Shown here piece by piece: positions 23,712 through 34,200 of a DNA stretch of 64,000 nucleotides. The DNA is from Solenopsis invicta. Lineage: Eukaryota > Arthropoda > Insecta > Hymenoptera > Formicidae. The stretch spans positions 6,972,501 through 7,036,500 of the forward strand of contig NC_052667.1 in NCBI RefSeq assembly GCF_016802725.1, written 5' to 3'. A model generated the notes under the pieces. The model was not told the DNA's origin, made no database searches, and saw only the letters and a list, made by a program, of their open reading frames with translations. A program made the position numbers and the translations under genes. Within the stretch, counting starts at the first letter, position 1; each line of letters opens with the position of its first letter.

Positions 23712-24024
23712 GCCGCCAAGACATCTTCTTAAAGACTTCTGTTGAACTTTGTTTTAAAAACAACTTTTTAAAAACGACTTTTAAATGTCTTTTTTATGAC
23801 GTTTTTGAGACATTGTCTGAAAGATGATGTCTACTCCTACAGAGAGGAATCCGAGAGCAGCCAGGTCGGCTTTTTTTTGCGTAACGCTCGAAACTCCAAT
23901 TTCCCAGGCGAAAATGGATGAGGTTTACTGCGCGAGCAGTTTCAATACGGTAAAAAGGTTTTCATACAAATTATATATTAAATATGTTTATATATATTAA
24001 AATATATATAATAATTAAGGAATT

Positions 24025-24624
24025 TCAAAGAAGACACTCTTCTTTAATCAATTTGAATGTATTTCGATATTTCATGATTACAGCCTTTATTACTCTGTAT
24101 AAACATTTTTTTACAGACGATTTATGTATTCCCATTGCATTGCCAATAACTCTATATTCTGCAGTAGATGCTAATTTATATAAGGCCACAGCTACTTGTT
24201 TTTCTACAGATATAGGTTCCCTTGGCATTAAAAATTGTGGTTCTGGTTCTAATTCATCTCTGAGCATATCACATAATTCTATAAAACTCTCCTTAGACAT
24301 ACGAAAACTTTCAATCCATTCTTTTTCAGTATAATGACAATTCACAATCCTTTTCCAAAAATCTGAACTTCTCTCAAGTTGCCAAATCCTTCGATATCGT
24401 ATACCTTCTGCAATTAATTCTATTTGTTTTAGACTATTAATTTGTTTCCACCTTAATAACAACTCTGTTCTTTCTTGAAAACATAACCTTTTAAGCGTTG
24501 CCTTCAATGCACGTCGTCTACGGGAAAACAATCGTCGTAATTGTTTTTTCCGACAATCTTGTTGAAGTCTATTTATTGCAAATAATGCAATAAATAAGGA
24601 TGTAACCTCTTGTATATTATTCAT
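24025..24624 (-). CDS. Harbinger (HARBI1-like) transposase N-terminal ORF, unit 1
   Basis: Intact 199-codon frame. The C-terminal half (about residues 100-185) has the pattern FRMSKESFIELCDMLRDELE, then PREPISVEKQVAVALYKLAS, then EYRVIGNAMGIHKSSVKKCL, which is characteristic of the helix-turn-helix region in front of the DDE nuclease of PIF/Harbinger transposases and HARBI1. The N-terminus is Arg/Lys-rich. The family is normally about 350-400 residues; here the frame stops right after the helix-turn-helix, and no DDE nuclease follows, so it cannot be a catalytic transposase. It may be a remnant, or a DNA-binding fragment. It is convergent with the upstream P450, whose stop is about 930 bases away. 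Confidence 0.65.
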   Translation of the reverse strand: MNNIQEVTSLFIALFAINRLQQDCRKKQLRRLFSRRRRALKATLKRLCFQERTELLLRWKQINSLKQIELIAEGIRYRRIWQLERSSDFWKRIVNCHYTEKEWIESFRMSKESFIELCDMLRDELEPEPQFLMPREPISVEKQVAVALYKLASTAEYRVIGNAMGIHKSSVKKCLYRVIKAVIMKYRNTFKLIKEECLL

Positions 24625-24704
24625 TGTTTACAATTTAACCTTTATATAAAATTATTCTTTCTATTGGAACTAAAACAATTGTTAGCAGAAAGATACCATA
24701 TTAT

Positions 24705-24845
24705 TTGATGCGTATTTTATTGGATTCTTAATGGTTCGTATTATTCACTTGATATTGTTCGGTGTAAACACATGCAGATTTCATACTTGATGCGTATTAA
24801 TTTGATTCGCGTATTAAAATTGCGTTCGGTGTAAACAAGGTCAGT
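24705..24845. repeat. Short direct repeats upstream of the Harbinger-like ORF
   Basis: Two diverged copies of a roughly 70-80 base motif share GATGCGTATT near the start and TTCGGTGTAAACA near the end. They may be sub-terminal repeats of the original Harbinger element. They recur in every unit. Confidence 0.5.
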
Positions 24846-25301
24846 GTTCAATGAGTTTAAAAAGTGAGACGTAAACCATCCAACAGCTGAATATTCGGCA
24901 ACTTGTCAATTTTGGTTAGTTGGAAATTTATAATAAACTTTAGTTTTTAGAGTAGCACAATAAATACGTTTAAAGAATTAATGCGTTTAAATAAATAATT
25001 ATCCAAAGATCGTTTAACTCGTGTGTAAATTTTTAACTTGTCACAATAATAATTTTATATAAACTTTTCAAAATTTTCCATTTTTAGTTTTAATGTGATT
25101 TATTGTGCTACATATATGTATATAAGGATAGGAATAAATAAATCATATATAAACTTTATTAATAAAATTACATATATTATTTTATCTTGTATATATTATT
25201 ATATATTTTATCTCTCAATCGCCTTGTAGAGCGAGAGAACATGAACAATTTGTCCTCGTTATTACGAGTAGAATGACGCATCTATTATTAATTAATAAAA
25301 T
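24846..25301. other. AT-rich intergenic spacer, unit 1
   Basis: No gene was seen. On the minus strand an AATAAA near 25150 could serve the DUF4806-type gene. Equivalent spacers exist in units 2 and 3. Confidence 0.4.
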
Positions 25302-26325
25302 TTATTTTTTTGAGAGCGATCTAATTCTATCGCTGGCTCGTCGCACCCATTCTTTCATATATCCTTCCACTTCGGCCATTGTCGTATTTATTGAAATCAT
25401 AATTGCTTCTAGAAAAAGATGATAAAATAATGGAACGGTTAAATGCGAAATGAATAAAACAAATAAAAAGTATATTGTGTAAATATGAATAAAGTAAATG
25501 AATATATGTACCGATAATAACGTCTGAAATTTTAGTTTTCTTTAATGCTAATCTGTTTTTTTGACCTGTCCACGTATAAATTTGGGCCAATTCATCTGTA
25601 ATTGTTTGAGACATGACATTTCGCACTGTCTTACTGACAGTATCTCCGCCAATATTTGACATTTTTTTTACCTATAATACAATAAATATATTTTGAATAT
25701 TAAAAAAAAACAAAGATATATATTTCTTATAGTGTGCTTTGAAGCTGGATTTTCCAATTTAGCTTTTTATATAATACTAAAATTTATAAAAGAAGAATGC
25801 CTAATTATTCAATTATGAAACATAAATTACAATAGTTAAAATAACTAAAAGATCATACTAGTTTTGCTTTTATTATTATAGTTTTGTTATATTTTTATAT
25901 TATTGTAATTTTGTTTTATATTTCATATATTTTAGTGATATTTTATGTTGATATATCTTTATAAAAGATTTAAATTTATAAATTATAATAGACTTACGAA
26001 TTGTCGTTGAACGTCATTCTGCATCAATTGCTCGTTGAAATGATTCAATTCCTGTATTGTAGTAAGAGGAAAATCTGGTAACAAGTTATTGTTATTTTGT
26101 TCGACTGGATCGGCTTTATCACCTCCTTTATTTTCCAGCAGATTAATGATGCCGTTGAGCTTATGCTTTATTTTTGCATTTATTTGTAAAAATTTTAGTC
26201 GGCATGCATCTGAAGGACAAAATAATTTCTTTATTAATAAACAGAACGCAATTCTATAATATAAAAATAGCAGTGAAGTAAAAGCAATAGAACTTACCAC
26301 ATGAGGCACAAATGTAATAAAAGAT
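25302..26325 (-). CDS. DUF4806-domain gene, 3' exons, unit 1
   Basis: Minus-strand exons 26325-26298 (tentative 28-base microexon), 26209-25998, 25671-25512 and 25408-25302 join in phase with GT-AG borders and end in TAA. The product contains LTTIQELNHFNEQL, then NDVQRQFVKKMSNIGGDTVS, then ITDELAQIYTWTGQK and a KISDVII...EWVRRASDRI tail. This is the pattern of the DUF4806 domain (Ile-Gly-Gly followed by Tyr-Thr-Trp-Thr-Gly), an uncharacterised domain common in ant and aphid genomes, often in multi-copy or transposon-linked genes. The exons encoding the N-terminus were not resolved; a possible donor (CGAG|GTACGT) near 27755 may mark a first exon. Function unknown. Confidence 0.68.
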
Positions 26326-27240
26326 CTGTAACATATATAAATTCACAGTAAAAAAAATACAAATAAATAGATATAAAAATATATTAATCTTTTATAAAAT
26401 CTGTTTGCGCAATCAATTTCTAAAAACTATTTGGGCAAAACTATAACGTTGACGAATTATTTTATGTTTAACAACTATATTTGCAAAATTAAATTTAGAA
26501 ATTGTTCAATAATTGAAAAAAATATATTTTAATTACATTATACATATTTATATTGTATTATATATACTTTTTTATAAAATAATATAGAAAAACATAATAA
26601 AGATTAATGATTCTAATGTATAACAAGTAAAAAATAAAAAAAGAAGCAAAAAAGTATAGTAAACAGAGTACAATTAAAATGAGTTTCTATATTTATAAAT
26701 TTATAATTATACAAAGATAAAAGTTGAGATTAAAATTAAATTACGTTTTGCAAGTATTGTGCAATGTACTTTTCTTTTAAAAAAACATGATAAAGGAAAT
26801 AATTAAATATATGATAAAGAAAAAAATTACCTTACCTTAAAGATTGTACTTTCCGTATAACAGAAAATAGAAGAGTCAATAAATGTGAGCGTATAAGATA
26901 TAAGTCCTTCGCATCCAACCAGAAATAGAGTATAAATGTAAGCGCAGATGATATAATACAAGTCTTTCGCATCCAATCGAAACAATACCATGAGGCACAA
27001 ATGTGATAAAAGATCTGTAACATATATAAATTCACAGTAAAAGAAATACAAATAAATAGATATAAAAATATATTAATCTTTTATAAAATCTGTTTGCGCA
27101 ATCAATTTCTAAAAACTATTTGGGCAAAACTATAACGTTGACGAATTATTTATGTATAACAAGTATATTTGCAAAATTAAATTGAGAAATTGTTTGATAA
27201 TTGAAGAAAGCATTTTCAATTACATTATACATATTTATAT
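26290..27240 (-). repeat. Direct duplication within the DUF4806 gene's upstream introns
   Basis: About 270 bases at 26300-26570 recur with small changes at about 26990-27240, including the ATCTTTTATTACATTTGTGC microexon (ATCTTTTATCACATTTGTGC in the second copy). In the second copy the GTAAGT donor has become GTATTG, and the frame instead runs on through a 59-base imperfect tandem repeat (GGATGCGAAAGACTTGTATT / GGATGCGAAGGACTTATATC). Equivalent duplications are at +13026 and +26052. Confidence 0.7.
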
Positions 27241-27364
27241 TGTAACCAGAAAATCAGTAAAAACAAAATGAACCGATTGCAATTGAAAAAGAGTATAAGA
27301 AACTTTATACTATAAATCTTAACTTCTTAATATTGGTATCTTTTATATAATGTTATGTTTTACT

Positions 27365-27521
27365 GTCCCGGGGTCGATTGTGTATTTTTGAAGAAGAGTG
27401 AAAATGTAAAAAATGAGCAGTATTGATTGGTGATATCGTTAGATCTAAGAGTCTATACCATGCAATCAGTGCTCCACTTTTCACATTTTCACTCCTTCAA
27501 AAATACACAATCGGCCCCCTG
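27365..27521. mobile_element. Fold-back MITE, unit 1 version
   Basis: The arms contain CGATTGTGTATTTTTGAAG and CTTCAAAAATACACAATCG, with paired AGTGAAAATGT/ACATTTTCACT inside and G-rich/C-rich tips. It is non-coding. Position 27514 is G here and A in the units at 40391-40547 and 53417-53573; A restores pairing with the left arm. Confidence 0.75.
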
Positions 27522-27769
27522 AAAGAGTAATCCTTTAATTCCTTTAATTTTTAAGTAATTAATAAAACATTACATATAATTACATCTTTACTCGAACACG
27601 ACCACGTTTCTTGAACATAACCTCTGTGATTTTAGGTCTTAAAAGATACTCGCGAAAGGCTCTCGTGCTTAGTGGCTAAATCTAGTACGAAAAATCGTAG
27701 CGTGTACCATCGACTTTACTCTTAAAATAAATGATTTTTATCATACGTACCTCGTAGATACCGAAGCAC

Positions 27770-27900
27770 ATGGAAGCACATGGAAGCAGGAAGAACAGAA
27801 CACAATTAAGTGTTACACAGCGACCGGCGGAGAGAGAGGCCCGGGAGAGCTGCGCAGCAGATCGCAGCGCAGCTCTGTTGCTACGCTACGAGCGAATTAA
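27770..27900. promoter_or_regulatory. GC-richer block upstream of the P450 gene, possible divergent promoter
   Basis: A short locally GC-rich segment (GGCGGAGAGAGAGGCCCGGG and CGCAGCAGATCGCAGCGCAG) lies between the divergently transcribed DUF4806-type gene and the P450 gene. A minus-strand donor CGAG|GTACGT near 27755 suggests that a leftward transcript begins here. The equivalents are at 40796 and 53822. Confidence 0.35.
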
Positions 27901-27954
27901 AACTAAAATTTCTTTTTATGTTAATTGTCTCTTCGGCAAGATAAAATCTCTATC

Positions 27955-27990
27955 ATTTATATCTTTTCGCTTTGTCGAAAAGATATAAAT
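27955..27990. repeat. Perfect 15-bp inverted repeat upstream of the P450 gene
   Basis: ATTTATATCTTTTCG and CGAAAAGATATAAAT are separated by six bases, about 290 bases before the P450 start codon. It recurs at 40981-41016 and 54007-54042. It is a possible hairpin or dimeric factor site; a repeat-derived origin is equally possible. Confidence 0.8.
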
Positions 27991-28038
27991 AACTTAAAAG
28001 AGTATAAGATCTTTTGTCGTAAAGAGATCAGAGTTTTT

Positions 28039-28205
28039 GTCGACTTTGAGTCATATTTCAGTCGACTATTTATTAACCATTTGTCGACTTTCAAAAATCG
28101 ACAAATAGTCACCAAATAGTCAATTGCTGTCGAGTTATAGTCGACTGTTGAAAGTCGCCTTTAAGTCAACTGAGAAAAGTCGGCCTACCAGTCGACTAAC
28201 AGTCA
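28039..28205. promoter_or_regulatory. GTCGAC-rich block in front of the P450 start
   Basis: Five perfect GTCGAC palindromes at 28039, 28061, 28083, 28140 and 28191 and several near-matches lie within 160 bases, ending about 75 bases before the ATG at 28280. The block recurs before the copies at 41306 and 54332. Related sequence at 7590-7720 argues for a dispersed repeat that happens to form the proximal promoter or 5' UTR. Confidence 0.5.
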
Positions 28206-28279
28206 CGCGTGTTGTGTGGGATCCCATCAATAACTTTCAATATTACTTTAGTATTTCGTCATTATATATACTAAGAGCA

Positions 28280-31200
28280 ATGTTGTTCATTATTGTGGCA
28301 CTAATTGCGATTCTTGCGTGTATAATAATAAATTACTTTATTCGAAAATTCTTTTCGTTTGAAGCACTGAACAAATTACCAGGTCCAGTCCGACTGCCAC
28401 TTGTCGGTACTTCGTACATCTTTTTGCAACAAAAATCGCAAGGTATATATTTATATTGTTCTTATTTTAATGTTATAGAAACATAACATCATATTTATCA
28501 AATTTTAATTTAATAAACGTAAAGAAACAAATCAAAATGTAATAGAATATGTAACATATGTTACAATATGTAACATCAACGTAAATTGACTTGAAACTCG
28601 GTTTAAGTTTCTATTTTTTTTCTAGTTCTAAGAGTTAGAAAAAAATAGAAAGTAAATTAAACCGAGATTCAAGTTAAGCTATGTTGAAACTTTTTAAAAC
28701 TATCTATCTAAATGTAATCCAAACAATACAATAAATAGAAAATCATTTTATGAAAATATTTTATTTACAATATAAAATTTCTAACATCTCAAAACTTTTT
28801 AGATTTTCTAGATATTATCATGCTGATCTGTAAGAAGTATTCTTCTCCATTTCAATTTTGGATGGGTCCTCAACTAATCATCGTCATATATGAACCAAAT
28901 GAAGTACAGGTAAAGAAATAACATTTATAATATTTTATTATATATATGTATTTTGATGAAAAATTTCTCTGAAATTTTTGTTGCACTTTTTCTGTATATT
29001 TCTCCAAAGTTTGTTTAAAAATAGAATCCATTTACGTAAAAATTGCGGAGAAATATGTGGTGAAATTGTACAGAAATTAGCAAATAAACTTTTAAGAAAG
29101 GTTTGGAGAAATAACCATAAAACTTTTCTGAATTTTCTGAATTTTTTTCCACGTTTTACAACATTTTTCAGTAAAATTTTAACAAAATTTTAATATAATT
29201 TTAGTATAACTTTAGCATAATTTTAGAGTGAAAATATTTGGAAAATATTTAATTTAATTAAACTTTAATGGAACTGTTAAAATTGTTTTACTCTCTTTTA
29301 ATTTGAAGTCCAATTTTGGGGACTCTCTTTCAAAAAATCTTTTAATAAAATGGAATTTTTTGTAATGTCTGCAAGCGTTACAATTAAGCGTTAAGTGGAA
29401 CGCAAATAACTTTTATCTGGAACTTCATTCCAATAAACTTGCAATTAAAATATCTCACAGGGACCTGTGATAACCTATAATAAAAAATCTAAATCACTTT
29501 TTTAGATAATCGCGATATAGTATATCGAGCAAACTAATTTGTTGCATGTGTCCTTACATATTTCTTGTCGTATATTTGATAGCACCAAAATAGAACACAA
29601 ATGCAGCAATATGACTATTTATATATGCAACAAATTGATGAAATTTCAACAATATTAGTACGATATGTTGTCAACAATATAATAGTAATATACAGACTTT
29701 TTAAAAATAACTTTCCGTATACTTTTTAAAATTAACTCAATATCTTTTAAAATTTTAACGTCTTTTAAATAATGATTTAAATGATTTACAAAAATTTTCT
29801 TTTATTTCTTAAAAAAATGTTTGCACAATAGTTGAAAATACACATTCACGTCTATTCTATGAATGTTATGACCGAACTATCAAACTACTGTATATGCTCG
29901 ATGTCTTATAAGGACTTAACATTATAAATGGCACACAAATCTTCTTGACCGTATTTATTTAAATTAAAAAGGTCTTATTTGGAATACAATTTGTCTCACT
30001 ATTCTCTATATTTTAATATATATAGACATATTTTATATACAATATAATCATATAATTATACATAATTATATATTTTAATACATATGGACGTATTTAATAT
30101 ATAATAATATATGTATAATTATAAATAATTTTATATAAGTAATTTTTCCTTGGCCCTTGAGAAGGCAAAAAAAACTTTTTAATACGACAATTTTTTACAG
30201 AGTTATGCTCATTTGAAGTTTATAGAAGTTTATTAAATTTTGATATAAAATTACTAGTTGCGATAATTTTGTTGACGAATGTATATTATAAAAAGCCATT
30301 AATAAATATGTGATGTTTACAGACTGTTTTAAAAAGCCGTCTCTGTTTGGATAAAAGTATGGTGTATAAGGTTTTAGAACCAATATTTGGCTCAGGAATA
30401 GCGTCAGCCCCTGGTAAGATATATTTAAAGAAAGATAAACATTTATTTAGTTGTAGAACTCCTTTGTAATTACTATAGCATAACATAAAGAATGCAACAT
30501 ATATAATAGCATAGATTTATTAATTTTATTCTATAAACTAATATTATAAGTCTCACAACAAGCAGCCTATTTTACTAATATTCTTCTTATTATTGTACAA
30601 CTCTTATTATTTTCCATCTATTTTTTTACTCTTTGGTAATATTTAATTTAGCACACATATGGACTGGACATCGAAAAATGATAGCTCCAATTTTCAAAAC
30701 AGTCAATTTGAGAAAATTTGTTGATATATTTGTTGAAGAAGCTTCAATGTTAACTGAAGAATTAGAAAAAGTTGAGCATAATGAAAATGAAATTTTCTTT
30801 CTTAAACCTCTAGAAAAATGTGCTCTTAAAATTGCATGTGGTAAGGCAATACAAATTTTATATTTTTAAGTAGAAGATAAATTACGTATATGATGAATTA
30901 CTGTGAATTATTGATAATCAAAGTATTGGCAACTATTGGCAGTCTAATTTAAAATACTTGGAATATATAAATTATATAGAGAATTATTTTTAATTTTACT
31001 TTAATTCTTAAGTAGTCTACTTATTATTATAACATTTCATTAAAAATAAAACTTCAATCTTTTAATTTAAAAAAATGCTTAAATTCTGCAAGTCTCGATT
31101 TTTATTTGAGCGACATTTATTCTTACTAAAAAAAATGTCAGAAAAGACAGTTACAAAAATGAGTAATTTTAACTTAAAATTAACAGACTATGTGTTATCA

Positions 31201-34200
31201 TTGAAATTATTTTATTTAATAATATAAACTTGAAAATAAATAAAAAAAAGCAAATTATTAAGTATATTATTAAGTAAATTATGCATAGTTACAATATAGT
31301 TATTCAGATCGAATAAAGTCGCTTATCATGAAATGTCGTTTTCTAAAAGATTTATGGAAAATATATTTAAGTTTTATCACTAAAAGTTAGCAATTGTTAA
31401 TAGCAATACTTTGTTGTATGTAAAATAAGAAATAGGGTTAAAATTTAGTACTCTATACTACATAATAATTATCAATATCAATTAATGTAAAGTATCAACT
31501 AATATTTATTTATCTGTTTCTATATCATATTTTTTCTTATTTGGAATTACTTTGTTTATGCTTTATTTATGCATAGTATATAAAATAACAATTAAAGACT
31601 ACATATTAACTTGAAAGTTTCCATTTCATATATTGCTATGTACAGGCACTATGATTGGTATCAAGGTAGAAGAAAATATACTTGATAAAACTGTGGAGGC
31701 ATTTGAAAGGTATATAATTTTCTTATAATTGTCGAGTCTTCTAATATAAATTTAATATAAATATATAATAAAATATCTATTTAAATACAATATTTTCTTA
31801 AAATATTTTATTTTCATTAACACCAAGAAAACTTCTGAAAAAATGTTAATCTTAACCCAGTCGGCACACAGATTCAAAAAGAATTAAAAAAGAATTCAAA
31901 CTTAGAGTTTGAATTTTTTTTTAATTCTTTTTGAATCTGTGTGCCGACTGGGAAGTTAATTTTGTAAAATTCAAAAAGAAAATGAACTGTTTACTGAGAT
32001 CGCAGTTTTTGATGTATAAGAATTATCTGTATTTAAGACTTGAGAATATATATACATATACTATATAAGTTTGACCCTAATCTGAATCTTCATCAAAATT
32101 AAGATAAATTTAATGGCAATCGAATAAAACCTGATCTGATCTTTCTTCCACACAACAGTTAAAATATCCAAAGATTGTTAAGAAGTCACAAAACGTTGTT
32201 TCTTATTATTGCCAAAATTTAAAGTAGTTTATTGTTAAAATTCTAATAAACAGATCGTAGAAAAATATATCTAGTGTCGTGGAATATCATAAATATTTTG
32301 TGTATAAATATAAATATTTTGCATTGATTTCTAAAAGCATCTGTTAAAATTACTTCGTGCACTCTATTTAGATATTGTAGATTACTGAGCATTAGTGTTT
32401 GCTGCATTTTTATAAAAACTAAATTTCTATTTTGCAGGTAGCAGAAATTTTTGTAGATCTATATCTCTACGTAATTTTGAAAAATATATATTACATATTA
32501 ATTTTTTAACTTTAATCTAATTGAAAGGCATTGCATGTGAATTTTAAATAATATTATTGAATTTAATGTGTGTATAAATTCGGCAAATAAAGTATTATAG
32601 GTGAGCTGTGGTTGTGGAGTATGATCATCCGCTTGTGCATCTCTCTTGCGATTTTGCACTTAATCTTATTGTAAACATTGTATATTGTTTTTTAGAAATT
32701 ACAAATTATTTAAAAAACAGGGTTTTTAATAAGTTTTAAGTTTTATTAAAAAAATTTTTTAAGCCAAAAAAATTATTTAAAAAAATTTTTAATAAAATAT
32801 ATTTTATAAAATATTTGTAAACCTTTGTTTTGCAGTACTTATTTGTATATAAAATTTCTAAAAGATTATTAATTAATACTTTTTTTTATAAATAAAAGTG
32901 GAATAATGTCTTTCATGACATTTATATTCAAGTAAACAAATTTGCCTAATTTTAAAAAGTTTTATTTGAAAATTTACTGCATATAATGATAGATTTTAGA
33001 AATATTTCTGTTGCAACATTTCATACCTTGCAGAATCCTTTCTAAAAGTGTTGCACATGAAATGCAAAGTTCAAATTTTCTTTGAAAACTCTTTGTAACA
33101 ATCAGTGCTCTATGAATATTCATGGTGATAATTCATATATAAAAGTTTATTTTTCATAACACCTTTCAGAATGAAAGAAATTATAAGAGCTAGATTTCGG
33201 AACCCATTTTTGATTCCTGATTTTATATTTAATCTTACATCTATGGGAAAGATGCAGCGAGAGATATTAATCTTTGTTCAATCTTTTATTGATAAGGTAT
33301 ACATATTTATTAATATTTCATGTTATTTTCTTCACTATATAATCTTTATTATTATATAGATGATTCAGCAATGGGCAAATGAATCAAATACAACAAACGT
33401 TAATGATAGCAAAGCTCGTAAGTTTATCAATATTTTATTCTTGTGCCTTGTAGTATTGTATAATGCTTCCAATGTAGATTAAAAATAATAAATTGAGAAT
33501 TGTATTTAAAATACTTGTATTTTCTCTTTTTTATTTCTCTTTTATCTTTAACAATATATATTTTATTTGTTCAAAATTTATTTTTACCATAAACTTTTAA
33601 AATAATATACATAAAGATTATCACTATAAATATATTGATAAGTAATTTATACAAACCTTTTTTTTTATATAACATTATAGATAAAAGACTTGTGGACATT
33701 TTAATGAATTCAACTGATAAAGAATTCATAGAAAAGGACATTTTCTACAATTTGTTTACGATGTTAGTAACGGTATGTAGAATACGTACTCTTTAAATTT
33801 TTTAAAATTAAATGTCATTCAAAAATTATACGGACACAATTTTCACTCTGGTACTGCAGTGACAAAATTTACGAGATTTAAAAAGTATGTAACTATTTTC
33901 AAACTAATTATAAGATATTATTTTTATTTTTTATAGGCCAGTGACACCACTGCTGTTACGATGTACTTTGTGATCTTTATGTTAGCAAACTTCCCAGAAA
34001 TACAGGTACGTATGCAATAGTATTGTTGCCCTCAGGTTGAGTCGGTTCTAAAACATTGTATTCATAATGCTAAAATCGGTGCAAAATTTCAAAAAAAGAG
34101 AGAATTCACCAATCGCATTTGTACAATTTAACCAACTAATTAATACGACTGATTAATTCCAATAATTAGTCTAAAAGTTAAAAGTTAATTAAAAAGTAAA

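Larger units (their letters stand above)
17235..30306 (+). repeat. Tandem array unit 1 (13072 bp, P450/Harbinger-like/DUF4806)
   Basis: This is the first unit of a head-to-tail array. It differs from later units by about 46 extra bases and several substitutions at about 23460-23720, and by G instead of A at 27514. Elsewhere the text matches unit 2 base for base wherever I compared it, introns included. Its left edge is a sharp break: similarity to 30307 onward starts at TATGTGATG, with no resemblance before it. Confidence 0.95.

Noticed and set aside
24025..24334. 116-codon plus-strand frame opposite the Harbinger-like ORF
   Set aside because: It is the antisense shadow of the 199-codon minus-strand frame, which has clear transposase-like sequence.
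27600..27700. Minus-strand frame with an Arg/Lys-rich end (KKRGRVRVK) as a DUF4806 upstream exon
   Set aside because: It ends in its own stop codon and no convincing acceptor or partner exon was found.
28039..28205. GTCGAC block as a CRISPR-like or satellite array
   Set aside because: Spacing is irregular beyond the first three sites, the repeat unit is only six bases, and the host is an insect.
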